From Sebastes aleutianus (lineage: Eukaryota; Chordata; Actinopteri; Perciformes; Sebastidae), in contig CAKAKS010000172.1 of NCBI GenBank assembly GCA_916700875.1, positions 1 through 64,000 of the forward strand: a stretch of 64,000 nt of DNA, given 5' to 3'. A program made the position numbers and the translations under genes. Positions 61,001 through 64,000 of this stretch are shown one piece after another (positions within the stretch are counted from its first letter, which is position 1; each line of letters opens with the position of its first letter). The notes below the pieces were generated by a model that saw only the letters and a program-made list of their open reading frames with translations, did no database searches and was not told the DNA's origin.

Positions 61001-63524
61001 TTTCAGCAACTAGTGGCACTTTTATCCAACTAGTGAGACTGTGCACCACACTAGGACCAAAGCCCAACTAGTCAGCTTTTTGACTCACTAGTGGACCTCT
61101 GGACCGAACTAGTAACACTGACAGTCTCACTAGTTAACTAGTACGCTGCAAAAGCTTTGACATGTAACATTTTGAGCCTCACTAGTTCACTAGTAAGGTC
61201 AAAAAGACCTAGTAAGAGTTTTTGTTCAACTAGTAAGACAAAATGTCCAACTAGTGCTGACAAAGACTGAACTAGTGGAGGACACTGACGTCTGATATCA
61301 AGGATATGGAATAAATGCTCAAACGGCTTTCCATACCTGCTCTCCTTTGACAGAGACTATGATGAAATCATTGCAGTGTTCAACACCAAGCCCCGTCATC
61401 CCCTGCTGCAAATATCAAAAGTAAGCTTATTTACACGATGTCGGTGGATATGTATGCATGATGATGTAAAAGGATTGTATGATTAAACTGTGGTGTGTTA
61501 GGCAAAGTATAGTTGTAATGGCCTATGCGTTTCAGAACCTATTAAGTAGATGTTTGGTCTTGGATGGGCTAGACCCACCTGATATTCTTTGTGATCATGC
61601 CACACTGTGATTTCTACCAACGCCTCTGGAGTTACTATTAATGAAATTTGGACACAGCTATGGATTTGAGTGTACATTTCTCAGCACACACCACATGTCT
61701 GATTGAGTATACGTGTGCATCTTTGCAGTGGTGGAAAGTAACAAAGTGCATTTACTCTTTACTTAAGAGCAATTTTGAGGTATCTGTACCTCAATTTCTG
61801 CTACTTTATACTTCTACTCCACTACATCTCAGAGGCAAACATTGTACTTTTTACTCCACTATTTAGTACTTTTTTCAACATATGACTTTTTTTTAAAACT
61901 TTTTTTGGATATATTACACTATGATTTTTTTAAATTTTTTTTTTCGACATACTATGCTATGACCTGTTTTTCACATTTTATTGACATACTATATTATGAC
62001 TTTTTCGACATACTATACTATGCATTTTTTACGACTTTTTTCGACTTACTGTACTATGACTTTTTTCGATATACTATGCTATGACCTGTCTATATGATAT
62101 CCAGATATTAATATAGCAGCAAACAACTACAGTATATGCGATGTAAAGATTGTTAGAGGAGTAATGTCTACCTGAGCAGAGAGAATCTCTCTCCCTTGGT
62201 GTGTGTTGTAATCCAAGTTTCTCCTTGCTTTGTTGACATTGCCGGGCCGGCCACGCATAGCTTTTTAGTGCATGTTTGTGCATGTGAGCGTGCCCCGCTG
62301 GCTAGCTCTCGCTGCCAGTTGCTCTGCACTGCTCTCATATGGCGGTTACAGCTGACAACGCCATCCCGACCGACGGTGGCACGGAAGCGTAGCACCCCCC
62401 CTCCGGTCCCCCCCCCCAGATAACACCGTTATCTCTGTCTGCACTTTTGCCATTGTTTGCACTGTTAGCGCTGTTAGCTGTGAGTCGTGGCTCACCGTCG
62501 CCATGTTGAGAGTTGTTGAGAGACAATAGAAATCTTTAAGTATAATTTTTAATGCAGTACTTGAAACAGAGTATTTCTTCACGTTGGTACTATTTTTACT
62601 TAAGTAAATGATCAGAGTACCTTCTTCCACCACTGCACCTTAGTAACAAACAATTTTGTCTGTGTTGTAGAATACAAACATGAGTGGGTTGCGACCATAA
62701 GTACTAATGATTAAACAGCCACACATAAGGGCTGGTAGCTACTGTTGTGATTAGCCACTGCTAATCCCCCAGCCTTAGAACAAGTGGGGATTTGTCCCGC
62801 CCTAACTCTGTATTAAACCCCGCCATGCTTCAGCTATTGTCTTATAGTAATCTGCTAATCACATCAGTGCAGCATCACCGAATCCCCAAGTTCATGTTTA
62901 GTAAATAGGAGCCAATTAGTTCTCCCGCCTTGTTGTTCTGCTGGGTGCTGATGAGTGGAAATCATATGGATGTAATGTGTTGTTGTGCAGGTGTTTTCAT
63001 CTTGGTTAAAGGGTTTAAAATTTAACCTTTTCTTCACTGCATTGCCTGGAAGTTATCTGTGTAAAATCACATCCTGTTAATCTGTGAAAACAAGCACGTA
63101 GTGTGTGCATCCTTGCTGTGGTATCAATGAATACGCTGCAGCTTTGAAAAATGGTTATGCAAGAGGCTACCTAGTCTAGTGTTTGGCATGTTCAGCTCCA
63201 AAATGTGACGCATGACATGCAAAAGAAAACCCCAGAGGTTGAGAGAGAAGCTTATAAAGTTCACCGCTTCCTCCTCTAGAACTCAAAAACACAAAACCAC
63301 ATTTAAACAAACTTAAAAGGCACAAGGCTGTGATAGAGATGACTGAATCTGCAGTACAGTCATCATAACTAAGTTAATTCCCCACCTCTACTTTTCTATT
63401 TTTCAGCAGTTTTTGGCTTTAATTCTTACCCTAAATTATCTCCAGAGAGTTCCAGGAGCTCGATCTCATCAGGGCCCACCTCGTCCACTCCAGTATGCCT
63501 CTGGGTCACACTGCAGCATCCCAT
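50386..63524 (-). CDS. Probable PLEKHN1-like protein with two PH domains, 11 exons
   Basis: Minus-strand coding exons in transcript order: 63524-63430, 58140-58017, 56191-56045, 55787-55701, 54978-54891, 54813-54677, 54583-54437, 53324-53238, 52961-52886, 51932-51856, 50517-50386 (TGA at 50388-50386). All phases join, giving 398 aa. The N-terminus MGCCS has Gly2 with Cys3/Cys4, a classic N-myristoylation plus palmitoylation motif, which suggests membrane attachment (inference). A proline run (seven P) lies at about residues 56-62. PH1 spans about 120-205 (EHFLVLFSFHLLILSL, GILPLSGLSL, HMFEISGP, ADLQKWMQHV) and PH2 about 260-355 (LQERLMVLFPQDVLLLS, EGRLPRHSIRAV, LEDYRNWMFQLQQ). The order and spacing of both PH domains and the GLxxL/FxIxGP motifs match what I remember of human PLEKHN1 (about 611 aa), but this protein is shorter at the C-terminus (ends HINGRS). 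The family call is moderately sure; orthology is not. Confidence 0.72.
50636..50951. mobile_element. TTAA-type MITE, second copy of the 11983-12321 family
   Basis: It begins after TTAA (50632-50635) with AGGAACAGTGTGCAGCAT and ends CCTACACACTGCTCCT followed by TTAC (a one-base change from TTAA). It shares TATGTTTTCTTTAGTGTATA and TACAGTAGCCCAGAACGGAC with the copy in ANO7. It lies in the last intron of the PLEKHN1-like gene. Confidence 0.78.
52022..52858. mobile_element. 837-bp palindromic TTAA-flanked element
   Basis: TTAA at 52018-52021 and 52859-52862. The two halves are near-complete inverted copies: TTTTGAAGTGGGGTTGTACG / CATACAACCCCACTTCAAAA, GTTCGCTATATTTAGAATATT / the block near 52636, and TCGATCGATTAGTTTGTTTG / CAAACTAACTGATCGAGGCA, which meet at about 52440 (GTGACTTTGG...CCAAAGTCAC). 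The whole element could fold into one long hairpin. It is in an intron of the PLEKHN1-like gene. Confidence 0.87.
53433..53699. mobile_element. 267-bp hAT-like MITE, 8-bp TSD ATGGGCAC
   Basis: The ends CAGGGGTGTCGTGATA and TGATATTGTGACAGCCCTA are inverted repeats; ATGGGCAC is perfectly duplicated at 53425-53432 and 53700-53707. An (ATT)n run lies inside at about 53586-53606. Confidence 0.88.
55112..55600. mobile_element. Probable hAT-like remnant with internal (AT)n
   Basis: It starts TAGGGGTGTAAATCACAAG with palindromic-rich sequence (CGATACAATATTATATTG, GATATCACGAAGCC); the right end was not found. An (AT)n microsatellite is at 55437-55470. Confidence 0.45.
56290..56620 (-). mobile_element. 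Diverged fragment of the 760-bp hAT-like family
   Basis: The inverted family blocks CTTGACCTCTGACCTCAAGA, TACTCACGAGTCTCCCCTTT and CATGCCCACTTTATGATAAT are present. The flanking sequence to about 57000 may belong to a longer related element. Confidence 0.65.
57050..57425 (+). mobile_element. 3' end of an L2/CR1-like LINE with ORF2 C-terminus
   Basis: The frame ending at TAA 57247-57249 encodes, from about 57115, RGDRAFAVAATNLWNSSPFH, then KSFKSLLKTHLFSLVFD. This is the typical C-terminal segment of L2-type LINE reverse-transcriptase ORFs. The 3' UTR ends in GCTATACAAATAAAATATGA, then CTTGACTC. It is 5'-truncated, as usual for LINEs, and lies in an intron of the PLEKHN1-like gene on the opposite strand. 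Confidence 0.75.
57975..58009. repeat. (AC)n microsatellite next to a splice donor
   Basis: About 17 AC units. On the coding (minus) strand this is a (GT)n run starting 8 bases after the exon 58017-58140 boundary, so the intron reads GTCACTAT followed by (GT)n. Confidence 0.95.
58173..58930 (+). mobile_element. 758-bp hAT-like element, full length, 8-bp TSD GTTCACAT
   Basis: The ends TAGGGGCTGTAAATCAATTG and TTAACTTCGACAGCCCTA are flanked by perfect GTTCACAT repeats at 58165-58172 and 58931-58938. It serves as the reference copy for the family seen six times in this window. No transposase is encoded. Confidence 0.88.
58985..59225 (+). mobile_element. Possible diverged tRNA-like interspersed repeat
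   Basis: GGCACGGTGGCTCTGTGGTTGGC and GTGGGTTCAGTTTCTGG have the look of A-box and B-box regions, followed by GCAGTTCAAAGACATGTGAG. A common teleost repeat has this order. It is too diverged to be sure. Confidence 0.4.
59230..60885. other. Long intron stretch of the PLEKHN1-like gene, no gene seen
   Basis: A/T-rich unique-looking sequence without exon-like ORFs. A GC-richer block at about 60215-60275 (GTGGGTGGGCCTAGGTGAGC) may be a repeat fragment. Confidence 0.5.
60888..61334. mobile_element. 447-bp foldback element packed with ACTAGT hexamers
   Basis: ATGGAAAGCCGTTTGAGCAT at the left and ATGCTCAAACGGCTTTCCAT at the right are perfect inverted repeats, continuing almost unbroken for about 65 bp (TCCTTGATATCAGACGTCAG / CTGACGTCTGATATCAAGGA). 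Between them the hexamer ACTAGT occurs about 15 times, spaced 9-40 bp apart, including two pairs nine or ten bases apart (TCACTAGTTAACTAGT and TCACTAGTTCACTAGT). No ORF. Each ACTAGT is itself palindromic. Confidence 0.85.
61726..62635. mobile_element. 910-bp MITE with GCAGTGGTGGAA ends and nested repeats
   Basis: The ends CAGTGGTGGAAAGTAAC and ACCTTCTTCCACCACTG are inverted repeats; GCATTTACTCTTTACTTAAG and TTTTTACTTAAGTAAATGA continue the symmetry. The flanks CATCTTTG and CACCTTAG match at 6 of 8 positions, as expected for an old hAT-type duplication. The interior holds a tandem repeat (61865-62090) and a separate GC-richer segment (about 62215-62520). Confidence 0.75.
61865..62090. repeat. 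Irregular tandem repeat of a CGACATACTATACTATGACTTTTT-like unit (shown here as two parts)
   Basis: Units built from CATACTATACTATG and ACTTTTTTCGA recur about seven times with variable T-tract length between 61865 and 62090. The phenylalanine/tyrosine-rich ORF over it is a product of the repeat. Confidence 0.85.
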
Positions 63525-63560
63525 GACGGATGAGGAGTCTGTCCCACTCCGCCCGTCTCA
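63430..63560 (-). promoter_or_regulatory. First exon of the PLEKHN1-like gene with start context
   Basis: The ATG at 63524-63522 is preceded on the minus strand by CTCATCCGTC (purine absent at -3), a moderate context. Sequence upstream to about 63600 is GC-richer and could be 5' UTR. No in-frame upstream ATG precedes it within this exon. The promoter itself was not identified; the (TG)n at 63610-63633 lies just upstream. Confidence 0.35.
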
Positions 63561-63609
63561 GCTTCTAGTCCACACACTGAGCACCATCTGCCTAGACAAT
63601 CATCCCCAC

Positions 63610-63633
63610 TGTGTGTGTGTGTGTGTGTGTGCC
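63610..63633. repeat. (TG)n microsatellite
   Basis: TG dinucleotide run about 90 bp upstream of the PLEKHN1-like start codon (AC-repeat on its coding strand). Confidence 0.9.
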
Positions 63634-64000
63634 ACACTAAAACCAAAGAGATAACAGAAAAAAAAACGGAGGCTGGTTGGGTCCAAAAGAGGATATTGTA
63701 CGCTGGAGGGAGGGGGTGGTGCTGCTAAGCTCTAGTTCCCCCTTTTTGCCAGCATGTAGTTTGTATTTCCATAGAACCACGAGAACAAAAAGGTGTTAGA
63801 GGAATTGAAGATAAAAGTGGTAAGACGTTTTTGTCGAGTTGCAGCGTTGTAGTTGTTCCTTCCTTCCTGTCAGTTGGCTGTCTGCAGAGAACTGAGCAGC
63901 TTCCTCAGTTGTTGGTTCTTTTTGACAGTCTGACTCTCACACTGGGAACCCGCTGACACTTCACCATGACAAATAAAAACTGGTTGTCATTTAAAGATTA

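Noticed and set aside
60888..61334. CRISPR-like array suggested by the regularly recurring ACTAGT
   Set aside because: The repeated unit is only six bases, spacing is irregular, the genome is eukaryotic, and the whole block lies between inverted repeats of a foldback element.
61842..62084. Phe/Tyr-rich 80-codon ORF
   Set aside because: Product of the tandem CATACTATACTATG repeat.

Overview
This is vertebrate nuclear DNA, almost certainly from a ray-finned (teleost) fish. Genes are split into many short exons with GT-AG introns. The intergenic and intronic DNA is full of CA/TG and ATT microsatellites and of DNA-transposon-derived elements (hAT-like with 8-bp target duplications, and TTAA-flanked ones) of the kind that crowd teleost genomes. 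Nothing prokaryotic, viral, CRISPR-like or operonic is present. The ORFs of 60-140 codons scattered through the window are mostly chance or repeat ORFs. The real genes only appear when exons are joined by splice sites and reading phase.

Three protein genes are supported. (1) Positions 447 to at least 12492, + strand: a TMEM16/anoctamin gene best matched to ANO7. 21 exons chain in perfect phase to 819 codons. The 5' end lies outside the window and the last few codons are uncertain (a 6-codon microexon at 13681-13698, then a candidate terminal exon). (2) Positions 36662-46922, + strand: ARHGEF19 (WGEF), a RhoA-class guanine nucleotide exchange factor, complete at 15 coding exons and 966 aa with DH, PH and SH3 domains. 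Its 3' UTR appears to run to a poly(A) signal near 49952. (3) Positions 63524 down to 50386, - strand: an 11-exon, 398-aa protein with an MGCC N-terminus and two PH domains, resembling PLEKHN1. Genes 2 and 3 are tail to tail, with poly(A) signals only about 60 bp apart. From memory of the human map, ARHGEF19 on 1p36 lies beside the pseudogene ANO7L1, so the ANO7-ARHGEF19 neighbourhood looks ancestral.

Layout: 1-12.5 kb ANO7 exons with repeat-bearing introns; 12.5-18.6 kb the ANO7 3' region with a 909-bp hAT element; 18.6-36.6 kb a gene-poor stretch with at least eight identifiable mobile-element copies and purine-rich or CA-repeat tracts that may hold ARHGEF19 5' UTR exons or promoter; 36.6-50 kb ARHGEF19; 50-63.6 kb the PLEKHN1-like gene, whose introns hold a long palindromic element, a LINE 3' end, several hAT elements and an unusual inverted repeat with 15 ACTAGT hexamers.

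The most distinctive result outside the genes is a cohort of nine hAT-type insertions with 8-bp target duplications readable directly from the sequence, a TTAA-flanked element nested inside another TTAA-flanked palindromic element, and the ACTAGT-rich foldback element. The three genes show no common pathway. ANO7 is a membrane scramblase/channel-family protein; the other two carry lipid-binding PH domains.
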